Origin: Mycolicibacterium neworleansense
Lineage (GTDB): Bacteria; Actinomycetota; Actinomycetes; Mycobacteriales; Mycobacteriaceae
Length of the DNA stretch: 64,000 nt
Direction of reading: 5' to 3'
Assembly (NCBI RefSeq): GCF_001245615.1
Contig: NZ_CWKH01000002.1
Location: 1-64,000 of the forward strand
A model generated the notes under the pieces. The model was not told where the DNA came from. It was given only the letters and a program-made list of their open reading frames with translations, and did no database searches. Position numbers and translations under genes: made by a program. How positions within the stretch are numbered: the first letter of the stretch is position 1; each line of letters starts with the position of its first letter. Below, in pieces: positions 24,223 to 33,089 of this stretch.

Positions 24223-25581
24223 CTACTCAGACTTATCGAGATCTGTTGTCATGAAGGGCAATTCGCTGGCCGCAACAGCTTCTACGGCCTGCGGATCGAG
24301 TTCGAACAGCTCACGCAGGGCCTCCGCGTAGCTGTCCCCGCCAGGAGCGCTGGCGAGCTGTTTCACCCGCACCGTGGGTGCGTGCAAAAGCTTGTCGACG
24401 ACGCGACGGACCGTTTTGGCCACCTCGTCGCGGTGTATCGCGTCCAGTCCGGGCAGCCGGTTGTCCAGGCGCAGCAGCTCGGCCTCGACCACGTCGGCGG
24501 CACGTTGCCGCAGGGCGGTGACGGTCGGGGTGACCTCGGCCATCCGCTGCCCGGCCAGGTAGTTGGCAACCTCGGTGGCGACGATCGTGCGGGCCGCATC
24601 GGCGTCGGTGGCCGCGGCCCGTGCCGATGGCTCGCGCTGGATCCGGTCCATGTCGACCACCCAGACACCGGGCAGCCCGGCCACCGCCGGATCGACGTCG
24701 CGCGGCATGCCGAGATCGCAGATCACCAGCTGCCGATCGCCACCGGCGGCGGCGTTGCGCTGTGCCAGGGCATGGTGCACGTCGGCCAGGGAGACCACCG
24801 GGCGCACCGCGCCCGTGCTGCTGACGACGACGTCGGCGTCGGCCAGAGCCTCCTCCAGGTGGTCCAGGGAGAAGGCCTGCGCCTGCACACCCTGTTCGGT
24901 GAGGTTCTCGGCGAGGCGCTCGGCCCGCGGCAGTGAGCGGTTCACCACATGAACCCGCTCGATACCGGCCCGCACCAGGTGCGCGCCGGCCAACGCGCCC
25001 ATCGAGCCCGCGCCGATCACGGCCGCGGTGCGCCCGGCGAGCCCGCCGTTGAGTTTGGTCTCGGCCATGCCGAGCGCGACCGACACCACAGACGCGCCCG
25101 CGGCGTCGATCCCGGTCTCGGAGTGCACCCGCTTGCCGACGTTGAGGGCACGCTGGGCCAGCTCGTGCAGGGTGCGCCCGACGGTCTGGTGTTCCTCGGC
25201 CGAGGCGTAGGCGCGACGCACCTGCCCCAGCACCTGGGCTTCTCCGATGACAGCCGAATCCAGGCCGCTGGTCACGGCGAACAGATGCTCGACGGCGGCC
25301 TCGGCGTAGCGCACATAGGCGTATTTGGTGAGGTCGTTGAGCGACATGCCGGAATGCTCGGAGAGCACCTGCCCGATGATCGACAGGCCTCCGTGGAAGG
25401 CCTCGACCACGGCGTAGATCTCTACGCGGTTGCAGGTGGACAGGACCATCGCCTCGGTGACCAACGAGGATCGCAGCACCTCGTCGATGATCTTGGCCTG
25501 ATCCGACTCGTCAGTGCTCAACTGCTCGAGAACTGACACCGGCGCGCTGCGGTGCGAAACCCCGAATAGCAGCACACTCAC
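24223..25581 (-). CDS. hemA: Glutamyl-tRNA reductase
   Basis: A 452-residue NADPH enzyme that reduces glutamyl-tRNA to glutamate-1-semialdehyde, the entry to C5 haem synthesis. The catalytic Cys is in [13 protein letters not shown] (residues 46-58), the NADPH loop is [17 protein letters not shown], and [20 protein letters not shown] is the family signature. First gene of the hemA-hemC-hemD-hemB run. A possible -10 TACCTT near 25605 would give a leader of about 13-20 bases. Orthologue of Rv0509. Confidence 0.95.
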   Translation of the reverse strand: MSVLLFGVSHRSAPVSVLEQLSTDESDQAKIIDEVLRSSLVTEAMVLSTCNRVEIYAVVEAFHGGLSIIGQVLSEHSGMSLNDLTKYAYVRYAEAAVEHLFAVTSGLDSAVIGEAQVLGQVRRAYASAEEHQTVGRTLHELAQRALNVGKRVHSETGIDAAGASVVSVALGMAETKLNGGLAGRTAAVIGAGSMGALAGAHLVRAGIERVHVVNRSLPRAERLAENLTEQGVQAQAFSLDHLEEALADADVVVSSTGAVRPVVSLADVHHALAQRNAAAGGDRQLVICDLGMPRDVDPAVAGLPGVWVVDMDRIQREPSARAAATDADAARTIVATEVANYLAGQRMAEVTPTVTALRQRAADVVEAELLRLDNRLPGLDAIHRDEVAKTVRRVVDKLLHAPTVRVKQLASAPGGDSYAEALRELFELDPQAVEAVAASELPFMTTDLDKSE

Positions 25582-25633
25582 GGCTTCATCACCACGTCAC
25601 CAAGGTAATCGTTTCCCGCCCGCCCACCAAATT

Positions 25634-25918
25634 TCATCTGGCGGGGAGGTCGGCCCGAAGCGCCTGCTCGTCGACATCCCAGTAGCTGTGCTCGGTCCCG
25701 TTCAGCAAAATCACCGGCAGCAGGTCGCCGTACCGGGCCCGAAGTGAGGTGTCCCCGGCGGCGGCCGCGGCATCGACGTCGGTGTTCACCAGCTCGAAAT
25801 CCAGTTCCTCGCGCAATGCGGCCAGCTGCTGAGCCGCCCGTTCGCACATGCTGCAGCCGGCGCGGGTCAGCAACGTCACAGTGGCCACACCGCCGGTCCC
25901 TGTCTGCTCGCGCTCCAC
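25634..25918 (-). CDS. Glutaredoxin-like thioredoxin-fold protein
   Basis: A 94-residue protein with one thioredoxin-like fold: VTLLTRAGCSMCERAAQQLA with a CSMC redox pair (C22, C25), the cis-Pro segment LLPVILLNGTEHSYWDVDEQ, and the glutaredoxin-type compact length (DUF836-like). GTG 25918 is used; an internal GTG at residue 11 (VATVTLL) would remove a Gly-rich leader and is equally plausible. It lies 53 bases before hemA on the same strand and diverges from the SerB1-like gene. Orthologue of Rv0508; likely protects or reduces a thiol partner. Confidence 0.85.
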   Translation of the reverse strand: MEREQTGTGGVATVTLLTRAGCSMCERAAQQLAALREELDFELVNTDVDAAAAAGDTSLRARYGDLLPVILLNGTEHSYWDVDEQALRADLPAR

Positions 25919-25944
25919 ACCGCCAGTATCCCGGCGCGGTGACT

Positions 25945-25950
25945 TAGGGT
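25945..25950 (+). promoter_or_regulatory. -10 element of the SerB1-like gene
   Basis: TAGGGT fits TANNNT and ends 6 bases before the GTG at 25957, so the transcript is probably leaderless. Confidence 0.4.
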
Positions 25951-25956
25951 GAATTC

Positions 25957-26850
25957 GTGCCCGAATCCGGTAGTGCCGATGCGCTCGAACAGGAACTTGG
26001 CGGCGAGGCCAGCGCCGAAGTCGCTGTCACCGAGCTCGAGTCCGACACCGACCCCGTCGGGACACCGGCGCCCCCGCCCGACCTGACCGCCGCGGCGTTC
26101 TTCGACGTCGACAACACCCTCGTGCACGGATCGTCACTGGTGCACTTCGCAAGGGGCCTGGCCGCGCGCAAGTACTTCACCTACCGCGACATCCTGGGCA
26201 TCGTCTACGCGCAGGCCAAGTTCCAGTTCACCGGCAAGGAGAACAGCGACGACGTCGCCGAGGGCAAGCAGAAGGCCCTGGCGTTCATCGAGGGCCGCTC
26301 CACCGCCGAGCTCGTCGAACTCGGTGAGGAGATCTACGACGAGATCATCGCCGACAAGATCTGGCCGGGCACCCGGGCGCTGGCCCAGATGCACCTGGAC
26401 GCCGGCCAGCAGGTGTGGCTGGTCACCGCAACCCCGTACGAGCTGGCCGCCACGATCGCCCGGCGCCTGGGCCTGACGGGCGCGCTGGGCACGGTCGCCG
26501 AGTCGGTCGACGGGGTGTTCACCGGCCGCCTGGTCGGCGACATCCTGCACGGCACGGGCAAGGCCCACGCGGTGCGGTCGCTGGCCATCCGGGAGGGGCT
26601 CAACCTGCGCCGGTGCACCGCCTATTCGGACAGCTTCAACGATGTCCCGATGCTGTCGCTGGTGGGTACCGCGGTGGCGATCAACCCCGATGCCGCGCTG
26701 CGCGATGTGGCCAGGGAGCGGGGCTGGGAGATCCGCGATTTCCGCACCGCACGCAAGGCCGCGCGCATCGGTGTGCCGTCGGCGTTGGCCCTCGGCGCCC
26801 TGGGCGGCGCGCTGGCGGCTGTCGCGTCCCGTCGCCACGACATTCGCTGA
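25957..26850 (+). CDS. HAD-IB family hydrolase (SerB1-like phosphatase)
   Basis: A 297-residue phosphatase. HAD motif I is [20 protein letters not shown] (near residue 49, nucleophile and acid Asp of DVDNT), motif II is [13 protein letters not shown], and motif III/IV is GKAHAVRSL ... [14 protein letters not shown]. This is the HAD-IB/PSPase-like group that includes SerB1 (Rv0505c). The first 45 residues are acidic and disordered; a final hydrophobic segment ([20 protein letters not shown]) may anchor it to the membrane. Phosphoserine or a phospholipid headgroup is the likely substrate; sequence does not settle which. Confidence 0.87.
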   Translation: MPESGSADALEQELGGEASAEVAVTELESDTDPVGTPAPPPDLTAAAFFDVDNTLVHGSSLVHFARGLAARKYFTYRDILGIVYAQAKFQFTGKENSDDVAEGKQKALAFIEGRSTAELVELGEEIYDEIIADKIWPGTRALAQMHLDAGQQVWLVTATPYELAATIARRLGLTGALGTVAESVDGVFTGRLVGDILHGTGKAHAVRSLAIREGLNLRRCTAYSDSFNDVPMLSLVGTAVAINPDAALRDVARERGWEIRDFRTARKAARIGVPSALALGALGGALAAVASRRHDIR

Positions 26851-26958
26851 GCAAGCGGCTCACGCTGATAAGCTGCCGCGGCGGGCCGCCTCGAGCGGGC
26901 CCCACCGCCATGCACGTTTGTGCGCACCGCGCACCGCATACCGAACAGCGCAGGGAAC

Positions 26959-27492
26959 ATGAGCATCGCCGCAAACATCATCGGGACTCACTACCGGTAC
27001 CCCGACTACTTCGAGGTCGGCCGGGAGAAGGTCCGCGAGTTCGCCCGCGCGGTCAAAGACGAGCACCCCGCGCTCTATGACGCCGAGGCGGCCAAGGAAT
27101 ACGGCCATGACTCGGTGGTGGCATCGGTGACCTTCCTGGCCGTGGCCGGCCGACGCGTGCAGCTGGAGCTGTTCGACAAGTTCGACATCCCGATCAACCT
27201 GGAGCGCGTGCTGCACCGCGACCAGAAGCTGATCTTCCACCGGCCGATCCTGGTCGGCGACAAGCTGTGGTTCGACTCGTACCTGGATTCGGTGATCGAA
27301 TCGCACGGCACCGTCATCGCCGAGGTTCGCGCCGAGGTCACCGACGACGACGGCAACCCGGTTGCCACGAGCATCGTCACCATGCTGGGCGAGGCGGCCA
27401 TCGACGAGGCCGACGAGATCAGTTCACAGATCGCCGCGGCGCGCGATGCCGCGATCGCCAAGATGGTTGCCGGGCAAAAGTCCGGCGCCTGA
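26959..27492 (+). CDS. MaoC/FAS1-type dehydratase-domain protein (HadA-like, Rv0504c)
   Basis: A 177-residue hot-dog protein close to HadA of mycolic acid FAS-II. It starts [20 protein letters not shown] and contains [20 protein letters not shown], the N-terminal lid typical of the UPF0336 family, and [20 protein letters not shown], which in HadA/HadC precedes the core. The catalytic Asp/His pair of HadB-type partners is not evident, as in HadA-like subunits. ATG 26959 has AGGGAA next to it; upstream in-frame starts add non-conserved sequence. A bidirectional terminator follows. Substrate unknown. Confidence 0.85.
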   Translation: MSIAANIIGTHYRYPDYFEVGREKVREFARAVKDEHPALYDAEAAKEYGHDSVVASVTFLAVAGRRVQLELFDKFDIPINLERVLHRDQKLIFHRPILVGDKLWFDSYLDSVIESHGTVIAEVRAEVTDDDGNPVATSIVTMLGEAAIDEADEISSQIAAARDAAIAKMVAGQKSGA

Positions 27493-27514
27493 TTTTTCCT
27501 TGCGCCAGCAGACA

Positions 27515-27550
27515 AAAACTGCCCATTTCCACGTGGAAATGGGCAGTTTT
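27515..27550. terminator. Bidirectional terminator, 36-bp perfect palindrome
   Basis: 16-bp arms AAAACTGCCCATTTCC and its exact complement around a central ACGT, giving a 36-bp perfect palindrome with A-runs before and T-runs after on both strands. It lies between convergent genes (dehydratase stop 27492, acyltransferase stop 27570) and should stop transcription from both. Confidence 0.9.
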
Positions 27551-27569
27551 GCTGTTGGCGGTGAAAAAC

Positions 27570-28655
27570 TCAGCCGAAGAACATGTTTCGACGACCCGCC
27601 AGCAGCTGATAGAGCGTGTGCTGGATGGTCTCGCGGACCTGGTCGGTGAGTTCGAACGTGATCATCGGATCGTCGGCGGCGCTCTCGTCGTACTCGACCG
27701 TCTCGATCGGCTCGCCGAACTGGATGTGCCACTTCGAGGGCAACGGCACCAGGCCGAGCGGGCCGGCCAACGGGAACAGCGGGGTCACCGGGAAGTACGG
27801 CAGACCGAGCAGGCGGGCCAGCAGCTTGACGTCGGCCATCATCGGGTAGATCTCCTCCGACCCGACGATCGAGCACGGCACGATCGGCGCCTGTGCCCGC
27901 AGAGCTGCGGAAACGAAGCCGCCGCGGCCGAACCGCTGCAGCTTGTAGCGGTCCTTGAAGTTCTTGCCCAGCCCCTTGAAGCCCTCGGGGAACACCGCGG
28001 TGAGTTCACCGTTGGCCAGCAGCCGGTGCGCGTCGGTGGTGCAGGCCACGGTGTGCCCGGCCTTGCGGGCGGCCTGGCCCACCATCGGTAGATCGAAGAC
28101 CAGATCGGCGGCCAGCAGGCGCAGATCCCGGTGCAGGGGGTGGTGATCGTGCACGGCCACCTGAGTCATCAGCCCGTCGAAGGGCAGCACCCCGGCGTGG
28201 TTGGCCACCACGAGTGCCGCGCCGCTCTCGGGCAGGTTCTCGATACCGGACACCTCGACCCGGAACCAGGACCGGAAAAACGTTCGCAGCAAAGGCAAAA
28301 AGATTGCGTTGGTGATGTGTGGATCGAACCCGAACTCGTCCACCGAGTACTCGCCGGCCATGCGGGTGCGGATGAACTCCGAGACCGCAGCGATGCCCTT
28401 GGCAAGTTCGCTGGGACCCTCGTCGGCGGCTGACTGACCCGAGGCGTTGCTGCGCCGCTGATCGATCTCCCGGACTACCGCGGCGATCTGCTCGGCCGAG
28501 GCCCGGCTCCCCGGATCGGCCAGGACCGACGGATGTCGGCGGGCACTGTCGGTGCGGGCCGCAGCCCGCCGCGCAGCAGAGGAACGGCTCGAGTTCCCAT
28601 GTAGCGGAATAACTTTCGCTTTGGACTCACCCGCCACGTCGATACCTTCTCCCAC
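27570..28655 (-). CDS. Lysophospholipid acyltransferase-family protein
   Basis: A 361-residue PlsC-superfamily acyltransferase. Residues 1-95 are a basic, low-complexity leader with a helical EQIAAVVREIDQRR segment; the core has VVANHAGVLPFDGLM (motif I with NH...D), TAVFPEGFKGLGK (motif III, EG) and PIVPCSIVGSEEIYP (motif IV). The H-x6-D spacing differs from canonical H-x4-D and is typical of this DGAT-like mycobacterial subgroup (Rv0502). GTG 28655 or GTG 28637 may be the start. It follows the epimerase gene by 17 bases. Probably transfers acyl chains to a lipid at the inner face of the membrane. Confidence 0.82.
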   Translation of the reverse strand: MGEGIDVAGESKAKVIPLHGNSSRSSAARRAAARTDSARRHPSVLADPGSRASAEQIAAVVREIDQRRSNASGQSAADEGPSELAKGIAAVSEFIRTRMAGEYSVDEFGFDPHITNAIFLPLLRTFFRSWFRVEVSGIENLPESGAALVVANHAGVLPFDGLMTQVAVHDHHPLHRDLRLLAADLVFDLPMVGQAARKAGHTVACTTDAHRLLANGELTAVFPEGFKGLGKNFKDRYKLQRFGRGGFVSAALRAQAPIVPCSIVGSEEIYPMMADVKLLARLLGLPYFPVTPLFPLAGPLGLVPLPSKWHIQFGEPIETVEYDESAADDPMITFELTDQVRETIQHTLYQLLAGRRNMFFG

Positions 28656-28671
28656 CCCGGTAGAGCCAGTT

Positions 28672-29817
28672 CTAATATCCCAAACGCTGCGCCATCCCCA
28701 CGGCGCGACTCTCCATTGAGCGTACCCATCGCGGATCGAGTATCGGAGTCAATCCGCGACCACGGACGTAGTCGTCGAATGCTTCGGCGGTCGTCCACTT
28801 TGGACTGTAGCCCAGATCCCTGTGCATTCGCGTAGTGTCCATGACCCGGCCGAAGCTCAGATAATTCATCTGGTCGCGGTCCAGTTCGGTGTAACGCGTT
28901 GCGCGACTGAGCGAATTGATCGCCGACAGTGCCCCGCGCGGAACCGGCACCCGGAGACGCCCCGAACGCCGGATCGCCTGGCTCATCATGATGATGCCCG
29001 AGGCACCGATGTTGAACGTGCCCGCCCTGCCGGCCATGGTCGCGCGCTCCAACGCGCCGAGCGCGTCCTGTTCGTGCAAAAGCTGCAGCCGCGCATCCTG
29101 TCCGAACACCGACGGCACCACCGGCCCGGCCAGATACCGCGACAGGGCGGTATCCATCGCCGGCCCGATCATGTTGGCCAGCCGCAGGATCGTCAGGTCG
29201 ATGTCCGGACGACGCCGGGCCAGCCCGCGCGCATAGCCCTCGATATCCATGCTGTCGCGGGCGAAGCCGTCACCCGGTGGACGCCGGGCGCTGCTCTCCT
29301 CGCTGAACATCACCGGATCCCGCGAGCTCGACCCGTACACCTCGGAGGTGGACTTGAGCACGACCCGACGGACCGACGGTGTCTTCTGGCAGGCCGCGAA
29401 CAATTGGATCGCGCCCATCACGTTGAGTTCCTTCAACGTGGCCCGGCCCCCGGACCTCGGCGCGTAGGACGCCGCCGCGGCATGCACGACGGTGTCCACG
29501 TTGCCGTTTCGGATCACCTTGGCGATGAACGGGTTGCGGATGTCGGCGCGGACGAATTCAGCCCGCCCCATCCGGCGCATCAGGTCCTTGCTCGGCACCA
29601 CCGCATCGACGGCGATGACATGCTCGATCGCCGGGTTCTGCGCCAGCCTGGCGGTCAGATAACCGCCGAGGAACCGGCACGCACCCGTGACCAGAACCAC
29701 CTTCGGAGCGGGCGCCGCACCTACCGGCTGCCCAGATTGCGTTCCACCGGAAGAGTCCGCGCCAGGCGGCCCGGGGACTCCCGTCGGGCGTCCCCCCGAA
29801 CGACCATCAGAATCCAT
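28672..29817 (-). CDS. NAD-dependent epimerase/dehydratase (SDR, GalE2-like)
   Basis: A 381-residue extended SDR. Residues 1-38 are Gly/Pro-rich; the Rossmann loop is VLVTGACRFLGGYLTARLAQ (40-59). Further matches are NVDTVVHAAAASYAPR and KSTSEVYGSSSRDPVMFSEE. The YxxxK catalytic motif is not obvious where expected, so the epimerase chemistry is uncertain. Orthologue of Rv0501 (annotated galE2). It is co-directional with, and 17 bases upstream of, the acyltransferase gene. Confidence 0.82.
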   Translation of the reverse strand: MDSDGRSGGRPTGVPGPPGADSSGGTQSGQPVGAAPAPKVVLVTGACRFLGGYLTARLAQNPAIEHVIAVDAVVPSKDLMRRMGRAEFVRADIRNPFIAKVIRNGNVDTVVHAAAASYAPRSGGRATLKELNVMGAIQLFAACQKTPSVRRVVLKSTSEVYGSSSRDPVMFSEESSARRPPGDGFARDSMDIEGYARGLARRRPDIDLTILRLANMIGPAMDTALSRYLAGPVVPSVFGQDARLQLLHEQDALGALERATMAGRAGTFNIGASGIIMMSQAIRRSGRLRVPVPRGALSAINSLSRATRYTELDRDQMNYLSFGRVMDTTRMHRDLGYSPKWTTAEAFDDYVRGRGLTPILDPRWVRSMESRAVGMAQRLGY

Positions 29818-29846
29818 CGGCTCAGCCTAGCGGCCGCGGCGAAAAG

Positions 29847-29948
29847 CTACTTACCGAGTTTTCTACGCTGCACCCGGGTACGGCGAAGCAGCTTGCGGTG
29901 CTTCTTCTTCGACATACGCTTACGCCGCTTCTTGATGACTGAGCCCAT
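29847..29948 (-). CDS. Ribosomal protein bS22 (AURKAIP1/COX24-domain peptide)
   Basis: ATG 29948 starts a 33-codon frame: [20 protein letters not shown], then [13 protein letters not shown] and TAG. More than half the residues are Lys or Arg. The motif [20 protein letters not shown] is the AURKAIP1/COX24 signature of bS22, a small-subunit protein found in mycobacterial ribosomes near the decoding centre. It lies between the epimerase gene and the BldC-like gene, the same place as in M. tuberculosis. Too short for usual ORF cut-offs and easily missed. Confidence 0.93.
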
Positions 29949-30064
29949 AAACCCCGGAGTCTCCGCTACTTAGCTGATGGTTGACCCGGTCACTTTACCC
30001 GGGCCGACCACCGAAACGGAAAACGCCAGCCTGCTCGGGCGACTCAGCCCGTCGCGGCATGCGC

Positions 30065-30292
30065 CTAGCCGGCGTCGAAGTACGAAGACTCCAGCAGATC
30101 GTGGACTGCCTTGGCGTGGACCCGGAACGATCGGCCCACACGAACAGCAGGCAGTTCACCGTTGTGCACCAACCGGTACACCGTCATCTTCGAGACCCTC
30201 ATCAAGCTCGCCACTTCGGCGACCGTCAGAAATTGAGCTCGAGGCTGACCGTCGCCAGCATCCCGCGCCGATGGCCCGTTCATAGACGTCAT
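30065..30292 (-). CDS. BldC/excisionase-like HTH protein
   Basis: A 75-residue DNA-binding protein with a MerR-like winged HTH: FLTVAEVASLMRVSKMTVYR, followed by LVHNGELPAVRVGRSFRVHA. The first 20 residues are disordered. It matches the DNA-binding domain family excisionase/BldC, and Rv0500A sits in the same place. BldC-type proteins bind direct repeats and control development or stress genes; the target here is unknown. The start is ATG 30292 or the ATG three codons in. Confidence 0.87.
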   Translation of the reverse strand: MTSMNGPSARDAGDGQPRAQFLTVAEVASLMRVSKMTVYRLVHNGELPAVRVGRSFRVHAKAVHDLLESSYFDAG

Positions 30293-30430
30293 CGCAACCC
30301 AATCAATCAGGCACAGGCAGTTCCAGCGGCTTCCCCACCGCTGGCACCGACCCGCGCATACAAAGGGAGAATAGCGTGGCGGGTGGGGTTACTGCGACGG
30401 GTGTGGGCTAATCAGTTGGAATTAATCTAA

Positions 30431-31291
30431 TTACTCAGATGTAATTCCCAGCTGCTCAGAGCGCGTTTTCGCGGCCTGAACGGCGTTGGAGACCGCGGCC
30501 CGCAGTCCCCCACGCTCAAGTTCCCGCAGCCCAGCGGCGGTGGTCCCGGCCGGCGAGGTCACCATCGCGCGCAACTGGGCCGGGGTGGTGTCCAGCGCGG
30601 CGCCTCCGGCCGCGTTCACCTCGTCGAGGCGTTCCAGCAGCATCGCCGCCGAGCCGGCCATCGTCTGCACCGCCAGATCGGTGGCCACCGCACGCGACAG
30701 GCCCGACTCAACGGCCGCATCCACCAGAGCCTCGACCATCAGGAAGAAGTACGCCGGACCCGAACCGGAAACCGCGGTCACCGCGTCCAGCTGCGACTCG
30801 GCCACGGTGATCACACCGCCGACCGCGTCGAAGATCGACGAGACCTGCTTGAGCTGATCGGGGGTGGCGAACCGGCCCGGTGCCAGGGCGCTCACGCCGC
30901 CGCCGACCACGATCGGGGAGTTGGGCATGACGCGGACCACCGGCGATCCGGCCGGCAGCTTGTTCTCGTAGTACGACGTGGCCACACCCGCGGCAATGGA
31001 GACGAACACCTGCTCGGCGGTGTCGCTGTCGGCGCGCACCGCCGCGTCGGCGATTTCGTCGATCACCTTCTCGACATCGGCCGGCTTGACCGCGATGACC
31101 ACGTAGGTGGCGTTCTCGGCGGCGGCGGCCACTGAGGTCACCTGCACCGAATACTTCTCCGCCAGGTACTTGGCCCGGTCAGCGAATTTCTCCGCGACCA
31201 CCATGTCCTTGACCTGACGACCAGCCCGTAACAGCCCCGACAGCAGCGCCTCGCCCATGCTTCCGCCGCCGATTATCGCGATTCTCGACAT
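30431..31291 (-). CDS. proC: Pyrroline-5-carboxylate reductase
   Basis: A 286-residue NAD(P)H enzyme performing the last step of proline synthesis. It starts MSRIAIIGGGSMGEALLSGL (Rossmann GxGxMG) and contains VIAVKPADVEKVIDEI and the C-terminal P5CR signature QTMAGSAAMLLERLDEVNAA... with SPAGTTAAGLRELERGGLRA. ATG 31291 is preferred to upstream starts because homologues begin at this Met. Orthologue of Rv0500. A 138-base gap separates it from the BldC-like gene; no gene is seen there. Confidence 0.94.
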   Translation of the reverse strand: MSRIAIIGGGSMGEALLSGLLRAGRQVKDMVVAEKFADRAKYLAEKYSVQVTSVAAAAENATYVVIAVKPADVEKVIDEIADAAVRADSDTAEQVFVSIAAGVATSYYENKLPAGSPVVRVMPNSPIVVGGGVSALAPGRFATPDQLKQVSSIFDAVGGVITVAESQLDAVTAVSGSGPAYFFLMVEALVDAAVESGLSRAVATDLAVQTMAGSAAMLLERLDEVNAAGGAALDTTPAQLRAMVTSPAGTTAAGLRELERGGLRAAVSNAVQAAKTRSEQLGITSE

Positions 31292-31349
31292 GGCCGACAG
31301 CATTCCATGCCCTGGTCTCAGGGCCACATGGACGCCGCAGCCGCCGGCG

Positions 31350-32162
31350 TCAGCCCGCCGCGGGGACCATCGCCAGCTGCCGCGTCTGCACGATGATCCG
31401 GCCCTCGCAGTCGACCACGATGTGGTCCTCGTCGAACCAGTCCTGGCCGATCTGGACCGACGTGCACATCACCCGCAGCCACCCATCGGCCGGCAATGCC
31501 CGCAGATAGGCCGTCAGCTGGACCGTGGGCGCCCAACCGGTGCGCTCCACGGCGAAGGTCACCGGAGCCGACACATCGCCGCACAGGAGCGCGAACAGAA
31601 CGTCGGGAGCGACCCCCTTCGGACGCACCCAGTACTCGAACACGGGCGGGCCGCCGTCGGTGCGCGGACCCATCGTGTGCAACGCCGGGCGGATGTCGCA
31701 GCCGTGCGCCAGGTGTACGACGTGCTCCATCGGATGCCCGGGACCGATCGGCTCCAGTCCCGGCGGCGGCTCCGGCGTCATCAACGGCACCACGGGGTTG
31801 AACGACAGCAGCGGCGGCACGTGATGCTCCGGTTCGCCCAGCGTCACCGACACCGTGACCGCGGTGCGCTCGGCCTGCCGCAGCTCCACGTCGACCAAGC
31901 CGATGCGGCGGCCCCGCTTGTGCACCGTGGTGACCACCTCCATCGGACCGGGATCCGGCGCCCACAGGAAGTTTCCGGACACCGCCAGCGGCTGCGCGGC
32001 GGTGCCGTACTCGGTGCGCGCCGCGTTGGCGCACAGCGCGAGCATCGCGCCGCCGTGCACCTTGGGCCCGATCGTCCAGTGCTCGTTGAGGTGGCCGTGA
32101 TAGACGCCGTCGCCGACGGGTGTCAGTGCCATGGCATCGGTGAACAGGGTGGAGCCAGTCAT
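31350..32162 (-). CDS. Acyl-CoA thioesterase-family protein (double hot-dog, Rv0499)
   Basis: A 270-residue protein with two hot-dog halves. The first half shows WTIGPKVHGGAMLALCANAA (about 28-47), the TesB/4HBT-type helix, and the second FALLCGDVSAPVTFAVERTG with LRVMCTSVQIGQDWFDEDHI (around 227-246). It matches the thioesterase-like superfamily and the position of Rv0499. Substrate is presumably a fatty acyl-CoA. It lies 58 bases upstream of proC on the same strand, and 33 bases after the sugar isomerase gene. Confidence 0.8.
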   Translation of the reverse strand: MTGSTLFTDAMALTPVGDGVYHGHLNEHWTIGPKVHGGAMLALCANAARTEYGTAAQPLAVSGNFLWAPDPGPMEVVTTVHKRGRRIGLVDVELRQAERTAVTVSVTLGEPEHHVPPLLSFNPVVPLMTPEPPPGLEPIGPGHPMEHVVHLAHGCDIRPALHTMGPRTDGGPPVFEYWVRPKGVAPDVLFALLCGDVSAPVTFAVERTGWAPTVQLTAYLRALPADGWLRVMCTSVQIGQDWFDEDHIVVDCEGRIIVQTRQLAMVPAAG

Positions 32163-32195
32163 GTGCGGTCCTCTACAGGGGTGGCCGGATCGGGT

Positions 32196-33041
32196 TCAGC
32201 GCAGCAGGTGGGTGCGGGCGAATTGCAGCGACTCGGTCAGCAGCGCCTCACGCTCGGTGGCCGTCTTGGCCGCCGAGGTGGTGACCTCCAGGACGACGTG
32301 GCCGGAGAAGTTGCCGGCCGCCAGCATCTGGCACACCTCGGCGGCGGGCTGGGTGCCGCGGCCGGGCACCAGATGCTCGTCGGTCGAAGCGCCCTTGCCG
32401 TCGCACAGATGCAGGTGCACGAGGCCGTCCCCCATGCGCCGCGCCATGTCCATGGCATCGGTGCCCGCCGTCGCGGTGTGGCTCAGGTCGAGCGTGTAAT
32501 GCGCGTGGTTGCCGTCCAACGGGTCGTAGGACGGCGCGAACGCCGTGATCCCAGGCCCGGGCCCGCCGCCGCGCTTGCGCATCCGCTCGATGGAGGTACC
32601 GCCCGCCCCGAAGAACCGGTCGGCACGGAACGGGAACATGTTCTCCACCGCCACCAGCACCTCGCTGTCGGCTTCCAACTGGGCGACCTGGTCGGTGAAT
32701 CCCTCGGCGTAGCGGCGCTGCCAGCGGAACGGCGGATGCACCACGACGGTCTGCGCACCCAACTGTTCGGCGGCCCGCACGCTGCGTTCCAACTTCGGGA
32801 TCGGGTTGGCGCCCCACACTCGCTGCGAGATCAACAGGCACGGCGCATGCACCGACAGCACCGGCACGCCGTAGTGCGCGGACATCTTGGCGATCACGTC
32901 GATGTCCTGGCTCACCGACTCCGCCCACACCATCAGCTCGACGCCGTCGTAGCCGAGGCGCGCGGCGTACTCGAACGCCGCCTCCGTCCTCAGCGGATAG
33001 ACCGAGGCGGTGGACAGGCCGATCTTGATGGCTGGGCGCAC
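32196..33041 (-). CDS. Sugar phosphate isomerase/epimerase-like TIM-barrel protein
   Basis: A 281-residue AP-endonuclease-2-type TIM barrel. Metal-binding positions are in YDGVELMVWAESV (E36), VAVENMFPF (E near 148), LDLSHTATAGTDAMDMARRM and LVHLHLCDGKGASTDEHLVPGRG-type strands. It corresponds to Rv0498. Such proteins isomerise sugars or inositols using divalent metal; no specific reaction is known here. Start ATG/GTG 33041 gives MRPAIKIGLSTASVYP, a clean first beta strand. Confidence 0.82.
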   Translation of the reverse strand: MRPAIKIGLSTASVYPLRTEAAFEYAARLGYDGVELMVWAESVSQDIDVIAKMSAHYGVPVLSVHAPCLLISQRVWGANPIPKLERSVRAAEQLGAQTVVVHPPFRWQRRYAEGFTDQVAQLEADSEVLVAVENMFPFRADRFFGAGGTSIERMRKRGGGPGPGITAFAPSYDPLDGNHAHYTLDLSHTATAGTDAMDMARRMGDGLVHLHLCDGKGASTDEHLVPGRGTQPAAEVCQMLAAGNFSGHVVLEVTTSAAKTATEREALLTESLQFARTHLLR

Positions 33042-33089
33042 GAGACTAATTGTGTACCGCCGTACTAACTCTGGCGCGCGGCCGCCGCA

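Noticed and set aside
30376..30411. 11-codon frame with GGGAG ribosome site upstream of the BldC-like gene
   Set aside because: Too short, Gly/Val-rich, and no conservation evidence; left out as a gene.
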